Source: Flavobacterium lotistagni | Lineage (GTDB): Bacteria > Bacteroidota > Bacteroidia > Flavobacteriales > Flavobacteriaceae | Direction: 5' to 3' | Length of the DNA: 64,000 nucleotides | Assembly: GCF_011392125.1 (NCBI RefSeq) | Contig: NZ_JAAJBU010000007.1 | Coordinates: forward strand, 1-64,000 | Shown here: piece after piece, positions 9,321 through 17,755 of the stretch | Layout of the letters: each line of letters starts with the position of its first letter | Position numbering within the stretch: the stretch's first letter is position 1 | Notes under the pieces: generated by a model | The model's input: only the letters and a program-made list of their open reading frames with translations | Told to the model about the DNA's origin: nothing | Databases searched by the model: none | Position numbers and translations under genes: made by a program

Positions 9321-12300
9321 TTAATTACTATATTTCTTACTAATTATTTGATTGTCATTTAGTTCTATAAAAAATAAAAACAATTCGTTTACATTTTTAC
9401 TCCAAACAAAATAATTAGAATTAATATTTTTTTCATCGAGTAAAAGCCTGCCGAGGGTGTCGAAAATTTTGATATTTTTCATTTTCTTAACACCGGAATT
9501 CAAAACGACTTGCTTAGCCAAATTTTTGTAAATAATTACTTCATTTTCCAGCTTAATAGCTTCGGAATTTCCTAACAATGAATTCGAGAACCGCAGCACA
9601 AAACGTGAATCAAAAACGCCGGATTCAGTGACGAAACTGTATGCACTTTCCTTTAAGTTGTGAACAACACCCAAAAGTCGGTCTTCCAAATAAACGTCTT
9701 GGGTTTCAAAAAATCCGTCAAAATCAGAAAGGTCGATTTCAAAATCTCCGGCGATTGAGGTCTTGAAGCCCAATGGAATTTGATCCTGCTCACTAAACTC
9801 AAGCGATCTTCCTTGAATCGCCAATTTCTTATTGTCTAAAATCGAATAGAAACTCGCGGAATTTCCGGCTTCTAAAGTTTCGCCATCAAAAGCGTTGTCT
9901 AAACCATCGGTTGCATTTTCAATATAACCGACCAAGATTTGTTTGTATGCGCCTTGACTGTTTTTCAATTCCAACCAGATGCGGTTGCGTTGCAAGTCGT
10001 TCTGCGTCCTGAAAAATTGCGAATTGTTGCCTACTTCGCGCATCGCATTGGTAAATGTGGCAGTAGTAGTTCCCTCGATGACGCCTTTGATCATGAAGGC
10101 TTGGCCCGCTGCAATCATTCCGTTGGGAACGGCATTGTTCAACCCTGCCGCTGAAGCACCGGTGCCCGCACCGCCAGTAAAATTGTAGGTAGCATAATCA
10201 TCAAAAGTGTATAGATTATTGGTAATCGCTGTATTGTGTGTCCAGAAATATAAGGTCGTCCCCGGATTGACTAGACCAAATGCAGCCGTATTGCCTTCAA
10301 TAAATTTTTTTGCGCTAATCGCTGACGGATAAGGATTTCCGATACAATTCAAATCGTTGCTTCCGCTTTTGACAATGCTAACCGAATAATCTCCGTTGTT
10401 GGGCTGACCGACGAAAGTACCATTAAAAACAGCGGTGGTCACTGGATCAAAATTCTGCGGCGCTCTGATGATATACCCTTTGCCAATATCCATCGGCGTT
10501 AATGCCGGAGCGGTGACTGCTTCCCAATTATAGAAAGTAGTGTTGAACCAAAAATACTTGTCTGATAATGTAAACGGTGACAAATTCGCGAGAATCTGAT
10601 AATCAACCGGAGAGGACCAGTAAGTATAATCATATTTCCGCATCGGTGTTGTATCCCTTTTATAGGTGATGTTTCCTGTGTTAGTGCCGTTATTAATTTG
10701 CACCAAACTGGCATTGTTTTCAAAAGTGACCGATCCGCCCAAAATATCCAATTGGTTCTCGATACGCAATGTGTGTCCGGAATTGATTGTGATGTTTCCA
10801 GAATTCACCTTGACCGAGCAAGCATCGACATCGCTGGCAGAACTATAGTCGCCATTGAAGACTACAGCCGTACTGCTGCTTGGAACTCCGTTAGACCAAG
10901 CCGACCCGTTCCAAGTTGTAGCGTTATAGGAAACTGTGACAACATTGCTGTAGGCGTTACAACTTCCGTTGGCTACGACTGCCCGGTAATAGCGGGTCGA
11001 GGTTAAAGTACCCATCTGAGCCGAAGTTAAGGTCGCTGAATTACTCGAAGGAATATCTACCGGAGTTGAAAAAGCGAAGTCGGACGCATATTGCCATTTG
11101 GTAACGCTATTGGTGAAACCACTCAAATTTAAATCTGTAGGAGCGCCATTACATATCGACTGATTGGGCGAAGCGGTTCCGCCCACTGCTGCCGGAGTAA
11201 CCACGTATGGACCTACAGCAGTAATTCCAGCAGTTCCACTTTTCACGGTAGAGCAAGTATTGGCGACAGTGACATAATAGTAGTAGGTTCCTACTGTGTT
11301 TGAAAGCGGAGTAAAGGTTGCGGTTTTCGAACCGTTAGCCACCTCAGCCGCAAAAGCAGCTCCTGTCAGCGCTGTTCCTCCGGTAGTAGAATTGGTGGTG
11401 TTTCGGTACCATTGGTAGACCAAAGAAGTTCCTGTAGCAGTAACAGTTACCAGACTAAAAGGCGTATTCTGACATACAGTTTCCGACCCAGACGGTTGCG
11501 GGGAAATCACTGGCGCCACATTGCGGGTAAAAGTAAAAGTAGCACTAGATTTCGGACACCCGCTGGCATCGGTATAAGAATAGGTAAAAGTGGTTGTTCC
11601 GCCCGAATAGGGGCTTCCGATACTGTAAGTTCCGCCAACCGGTGAGCCGCCTGACATGGTAAAAGCTCCTGTGGCACAAGTCGATAAATTGGTAGCGGTA
11701 ACTGTAGCCGTATTATTTTTTACAGTCACTACGGCAGCACCACTATTTCCGGTTCCTGCTACTCCATTAGCATTGGTTACCGAAACTATAGTATAAGTTC
11801 GTGTAACCGTTGGTGTAATCGAAATGTTTGCACCACTGGTATAATTATTCACAGTAAAATTGCTGACTCCATTAGTATATACAACCGTGAATGGTCCTGT
11901 TCCCCCAGTTATCGTAACGACAAGATTGGTGGACAATCCGTTGCAAATTGCCGTGGTTCCTGAAATGACCGAAGCCGTTGGTCCGGGCAAAAGCGTTCCG
12001 TTGAAGGAAACGTTGTCGAAACGCCATGTTCCCAAAGGATTGGCGACAGCCGCCGGAGTTGAAACCTGGCGAAACTGCCCCGTAGATTGATAATGCGCCG
12101 CCAAAAGCCTGATACCAAAATTGGGATTGTTATTTGCCGTTGGGATTGCACTAAAATTTACAATCGTTCTTCGGTACTCGTCACCAGTAGAGTTGGCTTC
12201 AAAACACCCATTCCCATTGATACTTCCGTTGCAGAAAGTCGTGTTTCCGGCCGTCATGTTGAATGAATTCCAAGTGGAGCCATTTGTAGTATATTGCAAT

Positions 12301-12689
12301 CGAACGGTATTGGCTGCCGTATTAGACCAACGCTGGTCCCAAGTAAAAGTGATATTCTGGTAACCGACTGTGGAGGCATTGAATTGAACGCCATTGGACT
12401 CATTAGTACTTCCTGCATCGAATGGGTTCAGAGCCCAAGCCGTAACTCCACTTTGTGGGCCACAACCGGTTCCGGCCATTCCGGTAGCAGTTCCGGTAGT
12501 AATTGTTCCTCCTCCTAGATTAATCAAGGCAGAAGTTCCTGTCCCGACATTCGCCGTCGGATTGTCTAAAGTACCTTGTAAGGGTTCGTATGTCCAAGAC
12601 GCGATTTGGGCATTTGCTGCCACACCAACGAGCCAACAAACAAATAAATACAGTGCTTTTTTCGAAGAAAAGTATAGAAATTTTTTCAC
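9321..12689 (-). CDS. Large T9SS-secreted multidomain surface protein, type C sorting domain
   Basis: 1,122 residues starting at GTG (12689); an in-frame stop lies just upstream and no ATG intervenes. Signal peptide about 1-28 ending AANAQ. The N-terminal 200 residues form a beta-sandwich-like module with NNPNFGIRLL and WRFDNVSFNG motifs. It is followed by an Ig-like domain (CNGLSTNL...GGTGPFTVVY) also found in the giant neighbour, further Cys-containing Ig/SprB-like repeats (CPKSSATF, ETVCQNTPFSLV), and a parallel-beta-like stretch (NSGNITINSGHTLRI). The last 250 residues (GYIENATDGLDNAFDGE ... FDTLGRLL ... ISKKYSN) match the Flavobacterium T9SS type C C-terminal pattern. So it is exported by Sec and then T9SS to the cell surface. 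Ligand unknown. A terminator separates it from the next giant gene. Confidence 0.88.
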   Translation of the reverse strand: MKKFLYFSSKKALYLFVCWLVGVAANAQIASWTYEPLQGTLDNPTANVGTGTSALINLGGGTITTGTATGMAGTGCGPQSGVTAWALNPFDAGSTNESNGVQFNASTVGYQNITFTWDQRWSNTAANTVRLQYTTNGSTWNSFNMTAGNTTFCNGSINGNGCFEANSTGDEYRRTIVNFSAIPTANNNPNFGIRLLAAHYQSTGQFRQVSTPAAVANPLGTWRFDNVSFNGTLLPGPTASVISGTTAICNGLSTNLVVTITGGTGPFTVVYTNGVSNFTVNNYTSGANISITPTVTRTYTIVSVTNANGVAGTGNSGAAVVTVKNNTATVTATNLSTCATGAFTMSGGSPVGGTYSIGSPYSGGTTTFTYSYTDASGCPKSSATFTFTRNVAPVISPQPSGSETVCQNTPFSLVTVTATGTSLVYQWYRNTTNSTTGGTALTGAAFAAEVANGSKTATFTPLSNTVGTYYYYVTVANTCSTVKSGTAGITAVGPYVVTPAAVGGTASPNQSICNGAPTDLNLSGFTNSVTKWQYASDFAFSTPVDIPSSNSATLTSAQMGTLTSTRYYRAVVANGSCNAYSNVVTVSYNATTWNGSAWSNGVPSSSTAVVFNGDYSSASDVDACSVKVNSGNITINSGHTLRIENQLDILGGSVTFENNASLVQINNGTNTGNITYKRDTTPMRKYDYTYWSSPVDYQILANLSPFTLSDKYFWFNTTFYNWEAVTAPALTPMDIGKGYIIRAPQNFDPVTTAVFNGTFVGQPNNGDYSVSIVKSGSNDLNCIGNPYPSAISAKKFIEGNTAAFGLVNPGTTLYFWTHNTAITNNLYTFDDYATYNFTGGAGTGASAAGLNNAVPNGMIAAGQAFMIKGVIEGTTTATFTNAMREVGNNSQFFRTQNDLQRNRIWLELKNSQGAYKQILVGYIENATDGLDNAFDGETLEAGNSASFYSILDNKKLAIQGRSLEFSEQDQIPLGFKTSIAGDFEIDLSDFDGFFETQDVYLEDRLLGVVHNLKESAYSFVTESGVFDSRFVLRFSNSLLGNSEAIKLENEVIIYKNLAKQVVLNSGVKKMKNIKIFDTLGRLLLDEKNINSNYFVWSKNVNELFLFFIELNDNQIISKKYSN

Positions 12690-12727
12690 AGAAAATCTTT
12701 TATGATGGAATTATCTATTTATCGGAA

Positions 12728-12735
12728 CAAAGTTA
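12728..12735 (-). promoter_or_regulatory. Bacteroidota -7 element for the 9321-12689 gene
   Basis: TAACTTTG on the minus strand, 38 nt before the GTG start; matches TAnnTTTG. No clear -33 TTTG at 19 nt. Confidence 0.5.
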
Positions 12736-12880
12736 AAACCACCCTTATCCTCAGCAGGTTACCTCAGCGTAAAATATAGATTCACGCATTTTAAATTATC
12801 ATTATTTAAAAGTTAAGCAGTGCTTCGAGAATTCACAATTTTATAATACGACACTAACGTTTCCAAAACAGTCTGTAGGC

Positions 12881-12888
12881 TATTTTTG
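12881..12888 (+). promoter_or_regulatory. -7 element for the lipoprotein/porin operon
   Basis: TATTTTTG ends 19 nt before the ATG at 12908 and matches TAnnTTTG; a TTT tract lies 18 nt upstream at 12860-12862. Confidence 0.5.
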
Positions 12889-12907
12889 GAGTTCAATCAT
12901 TCCTGTT

Positions 12908-13555
12908 ATGAGAAACGCTTTACTGGCAAGTTTGCTGCTTTTTGCTTTCATTTCTTGCACCGAAGATCGTGACATTCCCGCTGCCGAAATCATCAAGGTA
13001 AACCCAGAAAGTCAATTGATCTATTATTGGAATTTCAATAATTTATCGGGAACTACCACACGGATTATTCCTGACTATTCTTTAGTAGCCACAACTGCCT
13101 CCATCACCTACGACGGAACCGGGCCCGGCTACATGGACGGCGATACCGGCGGATATCTCCTCAATGCCAGAAACAATGACTTAGGCGAGAATCTACTGAA
13201 AGTACGCAATCCGTCACATACTAGAAGTCTGCTACTGAGCTTGCCGACCAACGGCTTTCAGAAAGTAATTCTTCAATTCGCTTTGTCAAGAAGTAACAAC
13301 GGCGCTACTACTCAAAATTATACCTATACCATTGACGGTTTACATTATACAAATGTTGGATTGAACAAAATCGCGCACAATCCTGCTGCCGACCCTACTG
13401 TAGATTTGGTAGCCATTGATTTTTCGAATATTCCAGAGGTGAGCAATAACCCCGATTTCAAATTCAAAATCGATTTCAGTGGCGACGCGGCGGCGGGCGC
13501 TTCAGGTAACAACCGTTTTGATAACATCACTCTCGAAGGGCTCGCTTCGCAATAA
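12908..13555 (+). CDS. Small lipoprotein with one beta-sandwich module
   Basis: 215 residues. The signal peptide has lipobox FISC with the lipidated Cys at 17. The body is a single beta-sandwich-like module: YYWNFNNL near 36-43, an NGFQKVILQFAL strand, and the closing pair DFSNIPEVSNNPDFKFKI and NNRFDNITLEG. The same closing pair occurs in the N-terminal module of the divergent T9SS protein (9321-12689), so the two probably share a fold. It is the first gene of a tight three-gene run (4-nt gap to the next start). Function unknown; probably outer-membrane anchored. I know of no name for this family. Confidence 0.8.
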   Translation: MRNALLASLLLFAFISCTEDRDIPAAEIIKVNPESQLIYYWNFNNLSGTTTRIIPDYSLVATTASITYDGTGPGYMDGDTGGYLLNARNNDLGENLLKVRNPSHTRSLLLSLPTNGFQKVILQFALSRSNNGATTQNYTYTIDGLHYTNVGLNKIAHNPAADPTVDLVAIDFSNIPEVSNNPDFKFKIDFSGDAAAGASGNNRFDNITLEGLASQ

Positions 13556-13559
13556 TAAT

Positions 13560-14288
13560 ATGAAATACAAATTACTTTTTCTTGGTGTCTGTTTCAGCAT
13601 TTCGCTCAGCGGACAAACTCAAAAAACGGTTAGAATCAAACCGTTCAAGTCAATCGCTACCGCAATTCCAGAACCTTCTGACAGTTGTTTTGACAAGAAA
13701 ACCAATCATTTCTTTGTGGTTAGTGACAACGGTGTTTTATTCGAAACCGACCACGATGGGATAATCTTGCGACAAAAAGCCGAAACCAACTGCGACTATG
13801 AGGCCGTTTACGTTAACGATGATTTTGTTTATGCAGTTGACGAAACACACCGCAACATCCATATTTATGACCGAAACACGTTAGAATGTTCTAAAATCAT
13901 CAATGTGCCCTATTCCGGTGGACGCAATTCAGGCTATGAAGCCCTTACCTTCAATCCGGTCAAACAAAGTTGGTTGCTTTTCACCGAGAAAAATCCGGTT
14001 ACGCTTTTTGAACTCGATGCGCAATTTGTTATTACCAATCAAATAGCACTTTCTGCTTTAGCGCGCGATATTTCAGCCGCTACGTTCAATGAGGGTTTTC
14101 TTTGGTTGTTGAGCGATGAAGACCGAACTGTTTTTAAACTCGACCCAAAGACGTATCAATGTATCGCCCGATGGGAATTGCCTTTGATTAATCCGGAAGG
14201 GTTAGCGTTCGATGCCGAAGGAAAATTACTGATCAGTTGCGATGATATGCAGCGGATGTACTATTTCAATAATCCCGAGAAACCCTAA
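13560..14288 (+). CDS. SdiA-regulated / phytase-like beta-propeller protein, secreted
   Basis: 242 residues from the ATG at 13560, which gives a clean signal peptide (MKYKLLFLGVCFSISLSGQ); the frame stays open upstream but only into the previous gene. Repeated blades are seen: DSCFDKKTNHFFVVSDNG, CDYEAVYVNDDFVYAVDE, NSGYEALTFNPVKQSWLL, NPEGLAFDAEGKLLISCD. This is the SdiA-regulated / esterase-like-phytase propeller pattern, with conserved YEA and PEG turns. Role: periplasmic or surface six-bladed propeller, perhaps phosphoester or ligand binding. The gene starts 4 nt after the lipoprotein stop and ends 2 nt before the porin start, so co-transcription is near certain. Enzymatic activity is unproven. 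Confidence 0.82.
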   Translation: MKYKLLFLGVCFSISLSGQTQKTVRIKPFKSIATAIPEPSDSCFDKKTNHFFVVSDNGVLFETDHDGIILRQKAETNCDYEAVYVNDDFVYAVDETHRNIHIYDRNTLECSKIINVPYSGGRNSGYEALTFNPVKQSWLLFTEKNPVTLFELDAQFVITNQIALSALARDISAATFNEGFLWLLSDEDRTVFKLDPKTYQCIARWELPLINPEGLAFDAEGKLLISCDDMQRMYYFNNPEKP

Positions 14289-14290
14289 AA

Positions 14291-15466
14291 ATGAAACACT
14301 TTTTACTCAGCAGTGCGGCGCTTTTCTTGTTTAAAACGATGGGCGCTCAAGTGACTCTCTCCAACGGCAAACACGTTTTGGAAATTTCCGGTAGTATTTC
14401 CACTTATTATAACGACCGACAACTTAAAGCAGGCGAAGAAGACCAATCTAAAAACCGGTTCAAACTGCGCGATGCCGAACTCAATCTCGAAGGGCGCGTC
14501 GGTAGCGATTATGAATACGAACTCAAAGCAGATTTTGCCGATATGGCCGCCAATAACTCCGGACAAGAAATTGATCCCGAAAACCCAGGACTGATGCAAG
14601 CTACCGTAAAATATAAAGGCTTTCGATTTTTGGAAGTGGAAATGGGTTACGGCAAGGTGTATTATTCGAGAAGTTCAATGCACCCGTTTAGTTTCTCGCC
14701 TTATTGGCAAAGGGCAGAACTCGTGCGTGGTTCGATTTTCTCCAGAAGGGATGTCGGGGTAACTTTGATGAAAAATTTCTGGAAACAACGCGCCAATATT
14801 TACTTGGGAGCATACACCGGTTTGGGCGAACTTTCTCTTGCCGGAGACAACGATCCGAGCGGTCAGTTAGAATACATCGGACGATTCGATATGGCATATC
14901 CTTCTCGTTACCGTTATCGCGATATTGACGACCGCATCACACCTATTCCTATGTTTGCTATTGGTTTGAACGCACGCTATATGAATAAACAATTGCCCGC
15001 GGGTGAATTTTTTCCCGACAATGCGGCTGGTGAATATGGTTTGAAGGTCATCGATGGCAAAAGATATGTGTACGGAATGGATGCTTCGTTTCAATACATG
15101 GGATTTTCCGGACAGTTCGAAATCCATCAAATGAAAATCGAACCGCAAAACGACAACGACCCTTTGTTCGTAAACCTGACACCCAAACAGACAAAAGGAT
15201 ATGTACTATCTGGCGGTTACATCGCCCAAGCCAATTATTTTATCAAAAACTGGAAAACGATCGTCTCTGCACGCTACGAAGAACTTGATTTGAATGATTT
15301 GGTGCCCGGAAACTCGCAACGTTTCTCTTCGGCACTGGCCTATCAGCTTAGCGGTTACAATGCGATGATCAAATTCCAATACTTCAATATCTTGAAAGAA
15401 GAAAGCCTCGATCCGCTCAAGTGGGACGAGCAATTCCGGATCGGGATGCAGTTTCTTTTCAAATAA
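14291..15466 (+). CDS. Phosphate-selective porin O/P family outer-membrane protein
   Basis: 391 residues, signal peptide to GAQ (about 20). Alternating barrel strands with OprP/OprO-family signatures: FKLRDAELNLEGRVGSDYEYELKADF (about 53-78), a long YKGFRFLEVEMGYGKV strand, and C-terminal strands ending FRIGMQFLFK with terminal aromatics as in trimeric porins. It forms a channel for phosphate, polyphosphate or other anions in the outer membrane. Last gene of the operon; a 14-bp perfect hairpin follows 12 nt after the stop. With a phytase-like propeller directly upstream the operon may serve phosphate scavenging, which is inference; no Pho-box could be identified by eye. Confidence 0.87.
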   Translation: MKHFLLSSAALFLFKTMGAQVTLSNGKHVLEISGSISTYYNDRQLKAGEEDQSKNRFKLRDAELNLEGRVGSDYEYELKADFADMAANNSGQEIDPENPGLMQATVKYKGFRFLEVEMGYGKVYYSRSSMHPFSFSPYWQRAELVRGSIFSRRDVGVTLMKNFWKQRANIYLGAYTGLGELSLAGDNDPSGQLEYIGRFDMAYPSRYRYRDIDDRITPIPMFAIGLNARYMNKQLPAGEFFPDNAAGEYGLKVIDGKRYVYGMDASFQYMGFSGQFEIHQMKIEPQNDNDPLFVNLTPKQTKGYVLSGGYIAQANYFIKNWKTIVSARYEELDLNDLVPGNSQRFSSALAYQLSGYNAMIKFQYFNILKEESLDPLKWDEQFRIGMQFLFK

Positions 15467-15478
15467 TTTGACAACTTC

Positions 15479-15517
15479 CAATGTTAAGTTTTCATCCCAA
15501 AGCAAAACTTAACATTG
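15479..15517 (+). terminator. Perfect 14-bp hairpin after the porin gene
   Basis: Arm CAATGTTAAGTTTT (15479-15492) pairs perfectly with 15504-15517 around an 11-nt loop. No strong T-tract follows on the plus strand. Its last three bases (TTG) double as the -33 element of the next promoter. Confidence 0.6.
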
Positions 15518-15544
15518 CAGAGCGTTCGTGTTGCTTTACATTTG
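15515..15544 (+). promoter_or_regulatory. Full Bacteroidota-type promoter (-33 TTG, N19, -7 TACATTTG)
   Basis: TTG at 15515-15517, 19-nt spacer, TACATTTG at 15537-15544. Transcription would start around 15550, so the coding start must be at or after 15557. Confidence 0.75.
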
Positions 15545-15556
15545 CTTAACAATAAA

Positions 15557-15982
15557 ATGCAACATTTTAAATTGAACGAAATGGAAGAAAACAAACCCAC
15601 TGAAGATTTGAACCCTGAAATATCGTCGTCGGATGCTCAACCTATCGAGGAAATGGCGGAGAAGAAACCTATAGCGCGAAAATCTAATGTAAAATCCGTC
15701 GAGGATGTGAGAGCCGATGCTTCAGCCGCAGCAGAAAATGATGCCGCCAGCGAGGAATCTGTCTCAAACGAAGAAGGCATGGATTTGAACGAGCCTACTC
15801 TGGAAAAAAATCCTAAAAAGGAAAAGCAGAAAAAGGAGAAAAAAGACAAAGACAAAAAGAAAGAAAAGGAGAAAAAGGCAAAGAAGAAGAAAAAAGAAAA
15901 AGCCAAAAAAGAGAAAGCGAAGAAAAAACTCAAAGAAAAAAAGTCTAAAAAGAAAGCTTCTAAAAAGAAGTCGAAAAAATAA
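15557..15982 (+). CDS. Small protein with acidic N-half and lysine-rich C-terminal tail
   Basis: 141 residues from ATG 15557; ATG 15581 is an alternative. The promoter just upstream excludes the longer frame beginning at 15515. Residues 1-83 are polar and acidic (Glu, Asp, Ala, Ser), probably disordered. Residues 84-141 are almost only Lys with Glu, Asp, Ala and Ser (KKEK, AKKKKK, KKSKKK), like the basic tails of bacterial histone-H1-like or RNA-binding proteins. No fold, signal or membrane segment. A nucleic-acid condensing or ribosome-associated role is plausible but unproven. Single-gene transcript. Confidence 0.72.
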   Translation: MQHFKLNEMEENKPTEDLNPEISSSDAQPIEEMAEKKPIARKSNVKSVEDVRADASAAAENDAASEESVSNEEGMDLNEPTLEKNPKKEKQKKEKKDKDKKKEKEKKAKKKKKEKAKKEKAKKKLKEKKSKKKASKKKSKK

Positions 15983-16051
15983 AGGCTAAAGTCGAAATTC
16001 AACCAATCTCTCTATTCCAACCCATTTTGTTGACTGATCAATTTGATTCCC

Positions 16052-16441
16052 ATGCGAATATTAAATTTCTTAAAACCCAAACAAAATAAACGATTTGTCT
16101 CTGAAATCGATTTCATTAAAAACCGCGACCAACAATCTCATTTGGCAGTAGAAACATTGGTTGGTTTGCGCGAATTGAATGTAGAAGAAGGCGATGCCTA
16201 CAGCATTGAATTTTGGTTTAGCGTTGGTTCGACTGACCGAAAATTTGAACTCACTAAACGCTTAGAAAAGCTAGGTTATTCGGTCAACGCCGAGAACAAT
16301 AGTAAAAATCAATGGGTAGTTTCGGGTCGGACATCGCCCATGAAAATGATGCATGAAGTGTTAAAGAAATGGGCAACTGATATGTGTGTATTGGGCTATG
16401 AACACGATTGTAATTTTGAAAGATGGCGAGTTAGCATCTGA
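16052..16441 (+). CDS. RraB-like protein (regulator of RNase E activity B family)
   Basis: 129 residues from ATG 16052; a TTG three codons earlier is possible. Central GDAYSIEFWFSVGSTDRKFELTKRLEKLGYSV and NQWVVSGRTSPMK resemble the RraB fold (ferredoxin-like). In proteobacteria RraB binds and inhibits RNase E; here a role in RNA turnover is only inferred. Residues 1-30 (KPKQNKRFVSEIDFIKNRDQQS) are basic and polar. Stands alone between the lysine-tail gene and a gene-poor 400-bp gap. Confidence 0.65.
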   Translation: MRILNFLKPKQNKRFVSEIDFIKNRDQQSHLAVETLVGLRELNVEEGDAYSIEFWFSVGSTDRKFELTKRLEKLGYSVNAENNSKNQWVVSGRTSPMKMMHEVLKKWATDMCVLGYEHDCNFERWRVSI

Positions 16442-16621
16442 TTTCGTAGACTAAAATAAGCTTTTTTAATTAAAACACTCAATCGAATCACTTAGGGATT
16501 TCAAGAACTTTTGATAATACAGAGCGTATTTCCTCGGTTAATTAACGTCAAACAAATCCATATCCTCGACACGAAAGTTTAAGAACTATATCAAACTCCG
16601 AACCAGGCGCAATGCTAAGTA

Positions 16622-16655
16622 AAAAGTCCATCACTTTGATTTGATGGATTTTTTT
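16622..16655. terminator. Hairpin with T-tract in the 16442-16840 gap
   Basis: TCCATCA (16627-16633) pairs with TGATGGA (16642-16648), followed by TTTTTTT on plus and preceded by AAAAA, so it could work in both directions. It lies 185 nt past the RraB-like stop. The rest of the 400-bp gap shows no convincing gene. Confidence 0.6.
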
Positions 16656-16840
16656 ATTTCTAGCTTTGAATTTACAAAAGCATTATTTAGCGAAGCAACT
16701 TCCCTTACTTCAATTAAGTGTTGTTTCCTGATTTGAAAAATAAGTAAATTTACCTTTTTTGTAACAGCAGCAGGGTTTTGATACTTATTGCGTGAGATTT
16801 TTTGGATAAAAAGTAGCATTACCTTACTCTTAACTAGAAA

Positions 16841-17701
16841 ATGAACAAAACGATTTTAACCGATTCTAAAGGAAGCGAAATTCGATTCTCTAAAGTGCAT
16901 CACTTTAATGGAGAAGTTTGCTTCAAAGACTTTTCTATAAAGTATGTTGTTGCGGGTGCTGAAGCCTACAAAATGGGCAAAAAGGAATATACCCTCAAAC
17001 CGAACGAATATTTAGTAGGTTCAAAAACTTTTTCAAACGTTAAAATAGATAACCCAACTCCGGTTTACGGCATTTGTATCGATCTTTCGGAAGAAATCAT
17101 TCATGAGGTTATAACCTACAACTACCGTGACTTTCCTACTTTTAAAAATTACTTGTTTGATCAGGATACTATCAAAACCAGATTCAAGCTATCGAACAAT
17201 TTACTCGGTGGTGCTTTAAAAAATATTGGAAATGAGTTTGAATCTATCATAAAAAACAATGATTTATTGAATAGTGAAATCTTTTATTTGTTGTCGGAAA
17301 GCTTGTTGGCCGAGCAATACCATTTATTCGGTCAGTACAAAAATCTCGACGCTTTAAAGACAACCACCAACAAAAGAACCTTCAACTTATTGCTGGATTC
17401 GCGAGAATATATCGACCAGCATTACCTCGAAAAAATAGACCTTCAAAACATTGCCGAAAACAACAACGTATCGGAATATCACTTTCTCAGATTGTTTAAA
17501 AAGGCTTTTTCGGTAACACCGCACCAATACATTATTCAAAAACGATTGGAATTTTCGAAAACACTTCTTTCAGAAAATTATGATTTAAACGATGTCGCTT
17601 TTTTGAGCGGATTTGCAGACCAGCCGTCGTTCACGAAATGCTTCAAGAAAAAATACGCGATTACGCCAAACAACTTCAAGAAGAATATTAGCAATTTTTG
17701 A
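16841..17701 (+). CDS. AraC-family transcriptional regulator
   Basis: 286 residues. N-terminal 170 residues form a cupin-like sensor region (YTLKPNEYLVGS, PVYGICIDLSEE). The C-terminal 100 residues are the double helix-turn-helix AraC domain: first helix pair KIDLQNIAENNNVSEYHFLRLFKKAF, then TPHQYIIQKRLEFSKTLL, second HTH LNDVAFLSGFADQPSFTKCFKKKY, ending ITPNNFKK. Cytoplasmic DNA-binding regulator. It sits 54 nt upstream of a PDZ-hydrolase gene in the same direction and probably controls that run of genes. No promoter matching TAnnTTTG was found in front of it. Confidence 0.9.
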   Translation: MNKTILTDSKGSEIRFSKVHHFNGEVCFKDFSIKYVVAGAEAYKMGKKEYTLKPNEYLVGSKTFSNVKIDNPTPVYGICIDLSEEIIHEVITYNYRDFPTFKNYLFDQDTIKTRFKLSNNLLGGALKNIGNEFESIIKNNDLLNSEIFYLLSESLLAEQYHLFGQYKNLDALKTTTNKRTFNLLLDSREYIDQHYLEKIDLQNIAENNNVSEYHFLRLFKKAFSVTPHQYIIQKRLEFSKTLLSENYDLNDVAFLSGFADQPSFTKCFKKKYAITPNNFKKNISNF

Positions 17702-17726
17702 CAATACAATTGATATAGGCAGAATT

Positions 17727-17734
17727 ATTTTTGT
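17727..17734 (+). promoter_or_regulatory. -7 element before the PDZ-hydrolase gene
   Basis: TATTTTTG, 21 nt before ATG 17756, in the 54-bp gap after the AraC gene. Confidence 0.45.
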
Positions 17735-17755
17735 TTAAAAATCAAACAAACAATA

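Noticed and set aside
15637-16002. Phe/Ser-rich minus-strand frame opposite the lysine-tail gene
   Set aside because: AAA/AAG codons read backwards give TTT/CTT; no signal or promoter.
16631-16819. 62-codon minus-strand frame in the gap before the AraC gene
   Set aside because: No promoter, low complexity (many Lys/Ile/Asn), and it runs into the hairpin; not enough to call a gene.
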